Assembly: GCA_910583895.1 (NCBI GenBank)
Contig: CAJTYJ010000003.1
Span: 61,114-125,113, forward strand
From: an uncultured Lachnospiraceae bacterium
GTDB lineage: Bacteria > Bacillota > Clostridia > Lachnospirales > Lachnospiraceae
DNA: 64,000 nt
Reading direction: 5' to 3'
Both the position numbers and the translations under genes were made by a program. The notes below the pieces were generated by a model that worked only from the letters and a program-made list of their open reading frames with translations, had not been told where the DNA came from and searched no databases. Below are positions 1-8,303 of this stretch, piece by piece; the first letter of the stretch is position 1, and each line of letters opens with the position of its first letter.

Positions 1-339
1 CTGATACAGTTCTTTATAGGTGATGGACACGCGTTCCTGTGTACCGACGATCTCCTCATCCGTCAGCGTGAAAAGCTGCCCCGCTTTCAGCTCCAGTTTT
101 CCGCCTTCCACTTCCCCAATCCGGATCTCCGGCCCTTTCGTATCCAGAAGCGCCGCCACCGGAAGTTTTAACTCTTCACGGATTCTCTTGACTGCATCCA
201 GCCTGCCTTTTTGTTCCTCATGAGTCCCATGGGAAAAGTTCATCCTGGCAACTGCCATACCTTCCTGCATCAGCTGACGCAGAACCTCCTCATTGTCCGT
301 AGACGGCCCCAGTGTACATACAATCTTCGTTCTCCTCAT
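1..339 (-). CDS. pyk: pyruvate kinase, N-terminal part (gene runs off the window)
   Basis: Only the first 113 codons are present. Pyruvate kinase transfers phosphate from phosphoenolpyruvate to ADP in the last step of glycolysis. The visible part has the family's opening: KIVCTLGPS at residues 5-13, the substrate-site arginine and MNFSHG at about 32-38, and LLDTKGPEIR at about 64-73 leading into the B domain. The ATG at 337-339 has an AGGA-type ribosome site about 9 bases upstream and a good promoter (424-452). Assignment is secure; only the length and C-terminal features are unknown. Confidence 0.95.
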   Translation of the reverse strand, partial: MRRTKIVCTLGPSTDNEEVLRQLMQEGMAVARMNFSHGTHEEQKGRLDAVKRIREELKLPVAALLDTKGPEIRIGEVEGGKLELKAGQLFTLTDEEIVGTQERVSITYKELYQ

Positions 340-423
340 AACTTCGATTCCTGTCCTTTCTCCTCTATTCTTTATTCCACACGGCCTTTCAAAGCCATGC
401 AAAAAACTGCCGCATACAGTAAT

Positions 424-452
424 AGTTTACCATTTCCCCCACTCTTTTACAA
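424..452 (-). promoter_or_regulatory. sigma-A-type promoter for pyk
   Basis: On the minus strand TTGTAA (447-452) and TAAACT (424-429) are separated by exactly 17 bases, about 85 bases upstream of the pyk ATG. The rest of 340-609 holds no convincing gene. Confidence 0.5.
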
Positions 453-609
453 CTGATTCCCGTAAAAAAACTGTCGTCAGACCATATTCCGGTTACTGTT
501 TGCGTCATTTTCAGCCTCTGTGCCCCCTGCAGACAGTACCTTTATTTACTCTGCCACTTTACTCCGTCCACACTTACCACCAAAAGCCCTTTTTCGACGC
601 AGCAAAAAA

Positions 610-757
610 GCCCACCCAAGGCAGGTATTCCCAAAAGATCCTCACAAGGGCGCTGGCCCCCCGGTGAAGGCAGACGCTGCGCGCTGCATAACCCCGGTAT
701 CGCTGTGCCCTCTCAAGACACAGGCAGTGGCTTTTGGAAATACTGCCCTGGGCGGGC
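610..757 (-). ncRNA. candidate structured RNA with a 27-bp closing stem and U-run (6S-like shape)
   Basis: On the minus strand the first 27 bases (757 to 731) pair with the last 28 (637 to 610), with G-U pairs and one bulge, enclosing about 93 bases that form smaller hairpins. One is a 7-bp stem with CTGTG/CACAG at its base; another is GGGC-CAGC-GCCC. Six T residues follow at once (609-604), so the RNA has its own terminator. It begins 35 bases after the guaB stop. A long closing stem around an open centre and an apical part is the 6S RNA shape, but no sequence signature was recognised. The GGAA/AGCAG motif of SRP RNA is absent. It could also be an elaborate guaB terminator. Confidence 0.5.
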
Positions 758-792
758 ATCTCTTTCACACAACCCGCACCGTCAGACAGTCT

Positions 793-2247
793 TTATTCAT
801 TTACGCTGTAATTGGGCGCCTCCTTCGTAATGTGGATATCATGGGGATGACTCTCCTTTAAGGAAGCCGCCGAGATCTTCATAAATTCTGCTGTCGTCTT
901 CAAAGTCTCCACATCTGCCGCGCCGCAAAGGCCCATGCCGGAGCGAAGTCCTCCCAGAAGCTGGAAGATGGTATCTTCCACATAACCTTTGTAGGCCACG
1001 CGCCCTTCCACTCCTTCCGGAACCAGTTTTTTGGCGTCGCTCTGGAAATACCGGTCTTTGGAACCATTCTCCATGGCTGCGATGGACCCCATTCCTCTGT
1101 AAACTTTGTATTTTCTGCCCTGATACAGTTCAAAGGATCCCGGACTCTCATCACAGCCGGCAAAGATGCTGCCCATCATGCAGACATCGGCACCGGCCGC
1201 AAGCGATTTGGTAATATCTCCGGAATATTTGATGCCGCCGTCGGCAATCACCGGAACCCCATACGCTCTGGCCACTTCGTAGCAGTTCATGATGGCACTG
1301 ATCTGAGGAACACCCACACCGGAAACTACCCGGGTCGTACAGATAGAGCCAGGTCCGATTCCCACCTTCACGGCATCCGCTCCGGCCTCAATCAGAGCCT
1401 TCGCCGCCGCTCCTGTCGCCACATTGCCCGCAATCACCGGAATGTCCGGATAAGCGTCCTTTAACATCTTCAGGCAGCGGATCACGTTGGCAGAATGTCC
1501 ATGGGAAGAATCCAGCACCAGCACGTCCACATGTGCATCGATCAGCGCCTTTGCCCGGTCCAGTACATTGGCCGTAATGCCGATTCCCGCGCCGCACAGA
1601 AGTCTTCCCTGAGCATCCTTAGCTGCCAGCGGATACTTGATCTGCTTTTCGATATCCTTGATCGTGATCAGTCCTTTCAGATTAAAATCCTGATCTACAA
1701 TCGGAAGTTTCTCTTTGCGCGCTCTGCCAAGGATGGTCTTCGCCTCATCCAGCGTGATGCCTTCCGGGGCGGTAACCAGGTTTTCCGAAGTCATGGATTC
1801 CTTAATTTTCTTGGTAAAATCCGTCTCAAACTTTAAATCCCGGTTGGTGATAATGCCCACCAGCTTTTTCCCTTCCGTAATCGGAACGCCGGAGATCCGG
1901 TACTTGCCCATCAGGGTGTCTGCGTCTGCCAATGTATGCTCTGGAGTCAAAGAAAAGGGATCCGTGATGACGCCATTTTCCGACCGCTTTACCTTATCCA
2001 CTTCCTCTGCCTGCTCTTCTATCGACATATTTTTGTGAATAATACCGATTCCGCCCTGTCTTGCCATGGCAATCGCCATCCGATATTCCGTCACTGTATC
2101 CATCCCCGCGCTCATCATTGGAATGTTGAGCTTGATCGTCTTCGTGAGCCTTGTCTCCAAATTGACCTGATTGGGGATCACTTCTGAGTAAGCAGGCACC
2201 AGGAGTACGTCGTCAAATGTAATGCCTTCACCGATAATTTTACCCAT
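793..2247 (-). CDS. guaB: IMP dehydrogenase
   Basis: Oxidises IMP to XMP with NAD+, the committed step of GMP synthesis. The 484-residue product has the normal bacterial length: an N-terminal barrel segment (GITFDDVLLVP at about 8-18), a CBS pair at about residues 90-205, then the rest of the barrel. The catalytic loop is GPGSICTTR with Cys at about 303, and the IMP-binding VLVLDSSHGHS is at about 243-253. The start at 2247 (MGKIIGEG) was chosen over a 24-codon extension because GAGAGG lies just upstream. A TATAAT-like hexamer at 2275-2280 may be its -10. No purine riboswitch was recognised upstream. Confidence 0.97.
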   Translation of the reverse strand: MGKIIGEGITFDDVLLVPAYSEVIPNQVNLETRLTKTIKLNIPMMSAGMDTVTEYRMAIAMARQGGIGIIHKNMSIEEQAEEVDKVKRSENGVITDPFSLTPEHTLADADTLMGKYRISGVPITEGKKLVGIITNRDLKFETDFTKKIKESMTSENLVTAPEGITLDEAKTILGRARKEKLPIVDQDFNLKGLITIKDIEKQIKYPLAAKDAQGRLLCGAGIGITANVLDRAKALIDAHVDVLVLDSSHGHSANVIRCLKMLKDAYPDIPVIAGNVATGAAAKALIEAGADAVKVGIGPGSICTTRVVSGVGVPQISAIMNCYEVARAYGVPVIADGGIKYSGDITKSLAAGADVCMMGSIFAGCDESPGSFELYQGRKYKVYRGMGSIAAMENGSKDRYFQSDAKKLVPEGVEGRVAYKGYVEDTIFQLLGGLRSGMGLCGAADVETLKTTAEFMKISAASLKESHPHDIHITKEAPNYSVNE

Positions 2248-2332
2248 TTCTTTTCCTCTCTTTCTTTTGTCTACATTATAAATTTTAAACAGTCTATCAG
2301 ATCGCATCCGTTCTGTCAATGGATATTATGCC

Positions 2333-2364
2333 AAAAAGGACGCCCCGTCCGGGAACGTCCTTTT
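2333..2364 (-). terminator. rho-independent terminator of groESL
   Basis: A stem with arms AAAAGGACG and CGTCCTTTT and a G+C-rich loop lies 20 bases after the groEL stop; on the minus strand it ends in TTTTT. The reverse arm also has a T-run, so it may work in both directions. Confidence 0.8.
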
Positions 2365-2384
2365 CTGTCTTATCTAATACGGAA

Positions 2385-4007
2385 TTACATCATGCCCATT
2401 CCGCCGCCACCTGCCGGCATCGGGGGAACTTCTTCTTTGATATTTGCCACACATGCCTCAGTGGTCAGGAAGGTAGCTGCCACGCTGGTTGCATTCTGCA
2501 GTGCGCTTCTGGTCACTTTTGCCGGATCAAGAATGCCTGCCTCCACCATGTCTACATATGCTTCTTTCAGTGCGTCAAAGCCGATTCCTTTCTCTGCCTC
2601 ATGCACTTTGTTGATGATCACTGCACCTTCGAGTCCTGCATTGGACGCGATATGGTACAGCGGGGACTCCAGTGCTTTCAGGATGACTTTTGCACCGGTT
2701 CTCTCGTCGCCTTCCAGTGTATCCACCAGCTTCTCCACGTCTTTGGAAGCGTGGATGTATGCAGCGCCGCCGCCGCAGATGATACCCTCTTCCACAGCTG
2801 CTCTGGTAGCTGCCAGCGCGTCTTCCATGCGCAGCTTCGCCTCTTTCATCTCGGTCTCGGTAGCCGCACCCACGCGGATGACTGCCACACCGCCAGCCAG
2901 CTTCGCATAACGCTCCTGCAGCTTCTCTTTATCAAACTCAGACTTGGTCGCCTCGATCTCGGTCTTGATCGTCTTGATCCGGTTCTCGATCTCTTCCTTG
3001 CTTCCAAGGCCGTCTACGATTACGGTATTCTCTTTCTGTACTTTAACGGATTTTGCACGGCCCAGCATCTCAACGGTCGCATCCTTAAGCTCCAGACCTA
3101 CTTCCTCGGAGATAACCGTACCACCGGTCAGCACTGCGATATCCTGAAGCATCGCTTTTCTTCTGTCGCCGTAACCCGGAGCCTTCACGCCTACTGCAGT
3201 GAACGTGCCGCGCAGCTTGTTCAGTACCAGAGTTGTCAGAGCCTCGCCCTCGATATCCTCTGCGATGATCAAAAGCTTCTTGCCGGACTGTACCAGCTGC
3301 TCTAATACAGGAAGAATCTCCTGGATGTTGCTGATCTTCTTGTCGGTGATCAGGATATACGGATCATCCAGAACTGCCTCCATCTTCTCGGTATCGGTTG
3401 CCATATACGCAGAGATGTAACCGCGGTCAAACTGCATACCTTCCACCACATCCAGCTCTGTCTTCATCGTCTTGGACTCTTCGATGGTGATGACGCCGTC
3501 GTTGGCCACTTTCTCCATGGCATCTGCAACCATATTGCCGACCTCGTCATCTCCTGCGGAGATTGCAGCAACTCTTGCCATCTGATGCTTGCCGGTTACT
3601 TTGCTGCTCATAGCTGCAATTGCCTCTACTGCAGCATCCGTAGCTTTCTTCATACCTTTTCTCAGGATGATGGGGTTTGCGCCTGCTGCCAGATTCTTCA
3701 TACCCTCGTTGATCATCGCCTGTGCCAGAACCGTAGCGGTAGTGGTACCGTCGCCGGCCACGTCGTTTGTCTTGGTTGCCACCTCTTTGACAAGCTGTGC
3801 ACCCATGTTCTCAAATGCATCTTCCAGCTCGATCTCTTTTGCGATGGTCACACCGTCATTGGTGATCAGCGGAGTGCCGAACTGCTTGTCGAGAACCACA
3901 TTTCTTCCTTTCGGTCCAAGCGTTACGCTTACGGTATCTGCAAGTTTATTCACACCGGCTTCCAGTGCGACTCTGGCATCTACGCCATGTTTGATTTCTT
4001 TCGCCAT
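2385..4007 (-). CDS. groEL: 60-kDa chaperonin GroEL
   Basis: ATP-driven protein-folding chaperonin working as a double heptameric ring with GroES. The 540-residue sequence is collinear with bacterial GroEL: LGPKGRNVVLD at about 31-41, the ATPase loop GDGTTTATVLAQ at about 86-97, the hinge and apical segments, and the usual Gly/Met tail GGMGMM. It lies 61 bases downstream of groES with no promoter between, so both come from the CIRCE-controlled promoter at 4389-4456. It is followed by a strong terminator. Confidence 0.99.
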   Translation of the reverse strand: MAKEIKHGVDARVALEAGVNKLADTVSVTLGPKGRNVVLDKQFGTPLITNDGVTIAKEIELEDAFENMGAQLVKEVATKTNDVAGDGTTTATVLAQAMINEGMKNLAAGANPIILRKGMKKATDAAVEAIAAMSSKVTGKHQMARVAAISAGDDEVGNMVADAMEKVANDGVITIEESKTMKTELDVVEGMQFDRGYISAYMATDTEKMEAVLDDPYILITDKKISNIQEILPVLEQLVQSGKKLLIIAEDIEGEALTTLVLNKLRGTFTAVGVKAPGYGDRRKAMLQDIAVLTGGTVISEEVGLELKDATVEMLGRAKSVKVQKENTVIVDGLGSKEEIENRIKTIKTEIEATKSEFDKEKLQERYAKLAGGVAVIRVGAATETEMKEAKLRMEDALAATRAAVEEGIICGGGAAYIHASKDVEKLVDTLEGDERTGAKVILKALESPLYHIASNAGLEGAVIINKVHEAEKGIGFDALKEAYVDMVEAGILDPAKVTRSALQNATSVAATFLTTEACVANIKEEVPPMPAGGGGMGMM

Positions 4008-4068
4008 GATAAAATTCCTCCTACTAAAATGTCTTTCATTCTGCGTTTTTGTGTCTGCTCTGCCTAAA

Positions 4069-4353
4069 TTATTCTACAACCGCAAGAATATCATTCTGTC
4101 TTACGATCACATACTCATCCTCGTCAAGCTTTACTTCATTTCCCGCATACTTGGAATAGATTACCTGATCTCCTACTTTTACCTGCATGGTCACTTCTTT
4201 GCCGTCTACCATGCCGCCCGGTCCTACTGCCACAACCTCTGCGGTCACCGGTTTCTCCTGAGACTTTGCTGTCAGGATGATGCCGGACTTGGTGGTCTCC
4301 TCTTTTTCGCTTTGCTTTAATACAACTCTGTCACCTAAAGGTACTAATTTCAT
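4069..4353 (-). CDS. groES: 10-kDa co-chaperonin GroES
   Basis: Forms the lid of the GroEL folding chamber. The 94-residue product has the GroES signature (LVPLGDRVVLK at the start, the mobile loop around KSGIILTA, and a C-terminal ILAVVE). The start at 4353 is preceded by AAGGAGG. The longer reading frame would begin inside the operator region and was rejected. First gene of groESL, under HrcA/CIRCE control; hrcA itself is not in this window. Confidence 0.98.
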   Translation of the reverse strand: MKLVPLGDRVVLKQSEKEETTKSGIILTAKSQEKPVTAEVVAVGPGGMVDGKEVTMQVKVGDQVIYSKYAGNEVKLDEDEYVIVRQNDILAVVE

Positions 4354-4388
4354 GGTAATTCCTCCTTCAATGGATCTGTTTGGTCTTA

Positions 4389-4415
4389 TTAGCACTCACT
4401 TTCATTGAGTGCTAA
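4389..4415 (-). promoter_or_regulatory. CIRCE operator (HrcA-binding inverted repeat)
   Basis: A perfect match to the CIRCE consensus TTAGCACTC-N9-GAGTGCTAA, placed between the groES promoter and the groES start. In Firmicutes HrcA binds it and represses groESL until heat shock. Confidence 0.97.
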
Positions 4416-4427
4416 TCTCTGAGTATT

Positions 4428-4456
4428 ATATTAGTACGCGAAAACAGAATTGTCAA
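4428..4456 (-). promoter_or_regulatory. groESL promoter
   Basis: Minus-strand TTGACA (4451-4456), 17-base spacer and TAATAT (4428-4433; an overlapping TATAAT sits at 4425-4430). It lies directly upstream of CIRCE, as expected for an HrcA-repressed sigma-A promoter. Confidence 0.8.
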
Positions 4457-4482
4457 TGGGGAAATTTTGTTTTTTTCAATTT

Positions 4483-5286
4483 TTAGTATTTCTTTATAAA
4501 TTTCACTTCTTCTTTATGGTTCCGGATTTCTGTGAGTTCTTCAAAGACGCTGTCATTGAGCACTTTGATGTTGGTCCCTTTCATACCGGAAGAGCGGGAC
4601 TCGATCACACCCGCACTCTCAAATTTGCGAAGAGCATTGACGATCACTGAACGGGTGATGCCTGCCTTGTCTGCGATCTTGCTGGCCACGAGCGTGCATT
4701 CATTTCCTTTCATCTCCTGGAAAATCAGAAGAATTGCTTCTAGCTCCGTCATGGAGAGGGTGCTGATGGCCGACTTTACAATCTGCTTTCTGCGCTCTTC
4801 CTCCGCGTTCTCCTCATGGACCGCACGCATCATCTCAAGTCCCACCACGGTCGTGCCGTACTCGCTTAAAATGATATCATCAATGTCATAATCGGCTTCA
4901 TACTTATACATAAAAAGGGTACCCAGCCGCTCACCTGCAATGTTGATCGGCGTGATCAGCGCCTGATAACTGCGGATGTTCTCCACCACAAATCCCAGTG
5001 TCTTTAAGTTTACATTCTCCTTTGTGGACAAAATCCCCAGTAGCCGCTCGTTCAAAAGGGGATCGATCAGACTTCCCACTTTATCCACGATCAGCTCATG
5101 GATCTCCTCCACCTTGCCATGCTGGCTGATCCCCAGCACCTTTCCTTTTTTACTGATTACCAGAACATTCGACAGCAAAATCTCCGACAATACTTTACAG
5201 ATGTCGTTAAATACCACCTTACTGGAATTATTGTTGTGCAAAAGCTTGTTGATTTTTCTGGTCTTATCCAATAATTGTACGCTCAT
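4483..5286 (-). CDS. codY: global regulator CodY
   Basis: DNA-binding repressor that senses GTP and branched-chain amino acids and controls stationary-phase metabolism. The 267-residue product has the N-terminal GAF ligand domain (MSVQLLDKTRKINKLL at the start) and the C-terminal winged helix-turn-helix (KIADKAGITRSVIVNALRK, about residue 205 onward), the normal CodY layout. The start at 5286 has GGAGA-type ribosome sites upstream; the 14-codon extension has none. It ends the comM-dprA-topA-codY run, echoing the B. subtilis order but without trmFO, codV, clpQ and clpY. Confidence 0.96.
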   Translation of the reverse strand: MSVQLLDKTRKINKLLHNNNSSKVVFNDICKVLSEILLSNVLVISKKGKVLGISQHGKVEEIHELIVDKVGSLIDPLLNERLLGILSTKENVNLKTLGFVVENIRSYQALITPINIAGERLGTLFMYKYEADYDIDDIILSEYGTTVVGLEMMRAVHEENAEEERRKQIVKSAISTLSMTELEAILLIFQEMKGNECTLVASKIADKAGITRSVIVNALRKFESAGVIESRSSGMKGTNIKVLNDSVFEELTEIRNHKEEVKFIKKY

Positions 5287-5396
5287 CTCTCCATCTCCCA
5301 TCCCGATACCGAAACAAAGTGCCGCCATTTACACAGCCGCACTTTGGATATTAGCATAATGTCTGACAGATTTCAATTGATTTTTCAAATATTCTG

Positions 5397-7400
5397 TCAT
5401 TTTTCCGTTGTTTTTTCCTGTTTTTCTGCCTCAGGCTTCTTCCAGGAGATATAGTCGCAGTCCGGATACCCCTCACAACTGTAGAATTTCCGTCCTTTTG
5501 AGGATCTTCTTAAGACTACCTCTTTGCCGCATTTTGGGCATGCCACCCCGATCTTTTCCAGATAGGGCTTTGTATTTCTGCAGTCCGGAAATCCGGGACA
5601 CGCCAGAAATTTCCCATGAGGACCATACTTGATCACCATATTCCTGCCGCACTGTTCACAGACCACGTCACTGACTTCATCCTCAATCTTAACCTTCTGA
5701 AGCTCTTCTTCTGCCCGCTTTACGGCTTCATGAAGATCCGGATAGAAATTGCTGACCACCGTCTTCCAGCTTACCTTTCCCTCTTCCACCATGTCCAGAA
5801 GCGATTCTACATTGACCGTAAAATCAGTCTCCACAATGGACGGAAAGGCCTGAAGCATCATATGATTGACCACCTCTCCGATCTCGGTCAGGTAGAGATT
5901 CCTTCCTTCCTTCGCCACATAGCGGCGGGCGATGATGGTGCTGATGGTGGGTGCATAGGTACTTGGTCTTCCAATTCCAAGCTCCTCCAACGTCTTTACC
6001 AGTGCTGCCTCCGTATAATGAGCCGGCGGCTGGGTAAAATGCTGCTTATCCTCCAAGCCTTTCAGGGTCAATTCGGAATCCTGGTCAATGGCTTTTACCA
6101 GCGTTATATTTTTGCTCTTTTCTTCCTCTTCCTGAACATAGACCGACAAAAATCCTTCAAAAGCGACGGAAGATGCAGAGACGGTAAAACGATATCCGCC
6201 GCCGTCGATCTTTACAGAAGTCGTGTGGTATCTGGCATCCGCCATGCAGCTTGCCGCAAACCGCTTCCAGATCAGCTGATACAGGCGGAACTGATCTCTG
6301 GACAGAGATTCTTTGATGGCCGCCGGAAGCCTTCGGATATCTGTGGGGCGGATGGCCTCATGGGCATCCTGAATCTTTTTGTCATTTCCTTTGGACGCAC
6401 TTCTGCCTGCGGACAGATAAGCCTCTCCATAAGTTTCCTTGATGTAGGATGCCGCCGCTTCTGCCGCTTCCTCTGAGATCCGGGTGGAGTCTGTACGCAG
6501 ATAGGTGATCACACCAATCGTCCCCTGGCCTTCGATATCGATGCCTTCATAAAGCTGCTGGGCCAGGCGCATGGTTTTGCTGGTGGAAAAGTTCAGCACC
6601 TTGGAAGCCTCCTGCTGAAGGGTACTGGTCGTAAAAGGAAGGGGTGCTTTTTTGGTCCGCTCTCCTTTTTTTACCTCCGCCACCTGAAAAGATGCATCTT
6701 TTACTGCTGCTAAAACCTGATCCATCTCCTCCCTGGAATGAATCTCTCTCTTCTCTCCGGGAACGCCATAGAACTTGGCCGTCAGCGGCTTTTTCTCTCC
6801 TTTTACCTGAAACTCTGCTTCCAGGCTCCAATATTCCTCCGGCACAAAAGCGGCAATCTCTTCCTCCCGGTCCGCCACCAGACGAAGAGCCACAGACTGT
6901 ACCCGCCCGGCGCTTAACCCCCTTTTGACCTTTGCCCAGAGGATGGGGCTGATCCGGTAGCCTACCATCCGGTCCAGCATCCTTCTTGCCTGCTGGGCAT
7001 CCACCAGATCCTGGTTGATCTCCCGGGCATGCCGGATGGATTCTTTGACTGCACTTTTTGTAATCTCGTTAAAAGTAATCCTGCAGATTCTTTTTTCATC
7101 CAGATTCAAAGCTTTGGACAGATGCCAGGATATGGCCTCTCCCTCCCGGTCCGGGTCCGTTGCCAGATAGACTTTGTCTGCCTTCTTCGCCTCCTTGCGA
7201 AGCTTCGCCAGTATATCTCCCTTTCCACGGATGGTAATGTATTTGGGTTCATAATCATGTTCTACATCAATGCCAAGCTGACTCTTCGGCAGATCCCTCA
7301 CATGTCCGTTGGAAGCCATAACCTCATAGTTGGAACCTAAAAATTTCTTAATCGTCTTCACCTTGGCAGGTGACTCCACGATCACAAGATACTTTGCCAT
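5397..7400 (-). CDS. topA: DNA topoisomerase I
   Basis: Type IA topoisomerase that relaxes negative supercoils through a transient tyrosine-DNA bond. The 667-residue protein has the Toprim domain (VIVESPAKVKTI near the start, the metal site TDPDREGE at 81-88) and the catalytic tyrosine at about 300 in TYLRTDSTR. It ends with two four-cysteine zinc ribbons (CEQCGRNM...CPGFPDC and CPKCGKEV...CEGYPDC). Length and domain order are typical of Firmicutes TopA. It starts 9 bases after dprA and is probably cotranscribed with it. Confidence 0.98.
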   Translation of the reverse strand: MAKYLVIVESPAKVKTIKKFLGSNYEVMASNGHVRDLPKSQLGIDVEHDYEPKYITIRGKGDILAKLRKEAKKADKVYLATDPDREGEAISWHLSKALNLDEKRICRITFNEITKSAVKESIRHAREINQDLVDAQQARRMLDRMVGYRISPILWAKVKRGLSAGRVQSVALRLVADREEEIAAFVPEEYWSLEAEFQVKGEKKPLTAKFYGVPGEKREIHSREEMDQVLAAVKDASFQVAEVKKGERTKKAPLPFTTSTLQQEASKVLNFSTSKTMRLAQQLYEGIDIEGQGTIGVITYLRTDSTRISEEAAEAAASYIKETYGEAYLSAGRSASKGNDKKIQDAHEAIRPTDIRRLPAAIKESLSRDQFRLYQLIWKRFAASCMADARYHTTSVKIDGGGYRFTVSASSVAFEGFLSVYVQEEEEKSKNITLVKAIDQDSELTLKGLEDKQHFTQPPAHYTEAALVKTLEELGIGRPSTYAPTISTIIARRYVAKEGRNLYLTEIGEVVNHMMLQAFPSIVETDFTVNVESLLDMVEEGKVSWKTVVSNFYPDLHEAVKRAEEELQKVKIEDEVSDVVCEQCGRNMVIKYGPHGKFLACPGFPDCRNTKPYLEKIGVACPKCGKEVVLRRSSKGRKFYSCEGYPDCDYISWKKPEAEKQEKTTEK

Positions 7401-7409
7401 TGGTCGTCC

Positions 7410-8294
7410 TCAATCTGTTCTTATATAATCATTTTTCTGAATTTCTCTGATACAGCCTTTCAGCTCAAGTCCCACCAGGAGCGAACGAAGCGTTCCCGGG
7501 GGAAATCCGGTCTTCTGGATCAGCTCCTCCAAAGAAACCGGCTGTAAACGTATCCAACTATACACGATATTTTCTTCCTTGGCAAGTAAAATTTTGGTTT
7601 GCTCCTTGTTCTGCTGTTTGTTCTTTTGCGGAAAAACCCCAAGCGCCTCCAAAATCACTTCCGGACAGTCTGCAAGTCCGGCCCCCTGCCGGATCAGATT
7701 CAGGCACCCGCGGCTTAAAGAATCACTCCGTCTTCCGGGAACTGCGTACACGTCCTTTCCCTGCTCCAAGGCCAGGTCTGCGGTAATCAAAGAACCACTC
7801 TTTTCTTTTGCCTCCACCACAAGCACCAGATCCGACAGACCGCTGATAATCCGGTTTCTGGCCGGAAAATATCCGGGTCTTGGCGTCATTCCCGGCGCAT
7901 ACTCGGACAAAATACCGCCTTTTTTCACCAGCTTTTCATACAGGGACTGATGGCCTTTGGGATAACAGATATCTGCCCCACATCCCAGGACTGCGAAGGT
8001 GTCTCCTCCTGCCTCCAACGCCCCGTAATGAGCGACTCCGTCAATTCCCCAGGCCATGCCGCTTATAATCTGCACCTGGGCCCGGGCCAGTTCCTTTGCA
8101 AACAGCCGGGCCGTTTCATTGCCGTAGCTGCTGGATCTTCTCGCCCCCACAATCGCCACGGACGGACGCTTCGGGTCCGGAAGCCTGCCTTTTACGTAAA
8201 GTCCTTTTGGCATCCCCTTATGCACCTTCAGCCTTTCTGGATAGGCACTGTCTGACCGGGGGATATAGCGGATATTCTCTATTTTGTTCTCCAT
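7410..8294 (-). CDS. dprA: DNA-processing protein DprA/Smf
   Basis: Binds incoming single-stranded DNA and loads RecA in transformation; many non-competent bacteria also keep it. The 294-residue product has the Rossmann-like core: VAIVGARRSSSYG at about 47-59, SGMAWGIDGVAH, and ARNRIISGLSDLVLVVEA with KSGSLITA. A C-terminal winged-helix segment begins at about residue 230. It is shorter than many DprA proteins because the N-terminal SAM-like region is nearly absent. It sits between comM and topA. Confidence 0.95.
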   Translation of the reverse strand: MENKIENIRYIPRSDSAYPERLKVHKGMPKGLYVKGRLPDPKRPSVAIVGARRSSSYGNETARLFAKELARAQVQIISGMAWGIDGVAHYGALEAGGDTFAVLGCGADICYPKGHQSLYEKLVKKGGILSEYAPGMTPRPGYFPARNRIISGLSDLVLVVEAKEKSGSLITADLALEQGKDVYAVPGRRSDSLSRGCLNLIRQGAGLADCPEVILEALGVFPQKNKQQNKEQTKILLAKEENIVYSWIRLQPVSLEELIQKTGFPPGTLRSLLVGLELKGCIREIQKNDYIRTD

Positions 8295-8303
8295 GACTTT
8301 CTT

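Noticed and set aside
604..757. SRP RNA or tmRNA in the pyk-guaB gap
   Set aside because: The SRP GGAA/AGCAG motif and the tmRNA alanine-acceptor end are both absent, and the segment is too short for tmRNA.
2248..2332. Purine riboswitch or TTGACA/TATAAT promoter before guaB
   Set aside because: No purine-aptamer sequence was found, and the TTGACA is 33 bases from the TATAAT, too far to be a pair.
2319..3305. Plus-strand frame of 328 codons opposite groEL
   Set aside because: Antisense to a highly conserved gene, Cys/His-rich nonsense composition, no ribosome site.
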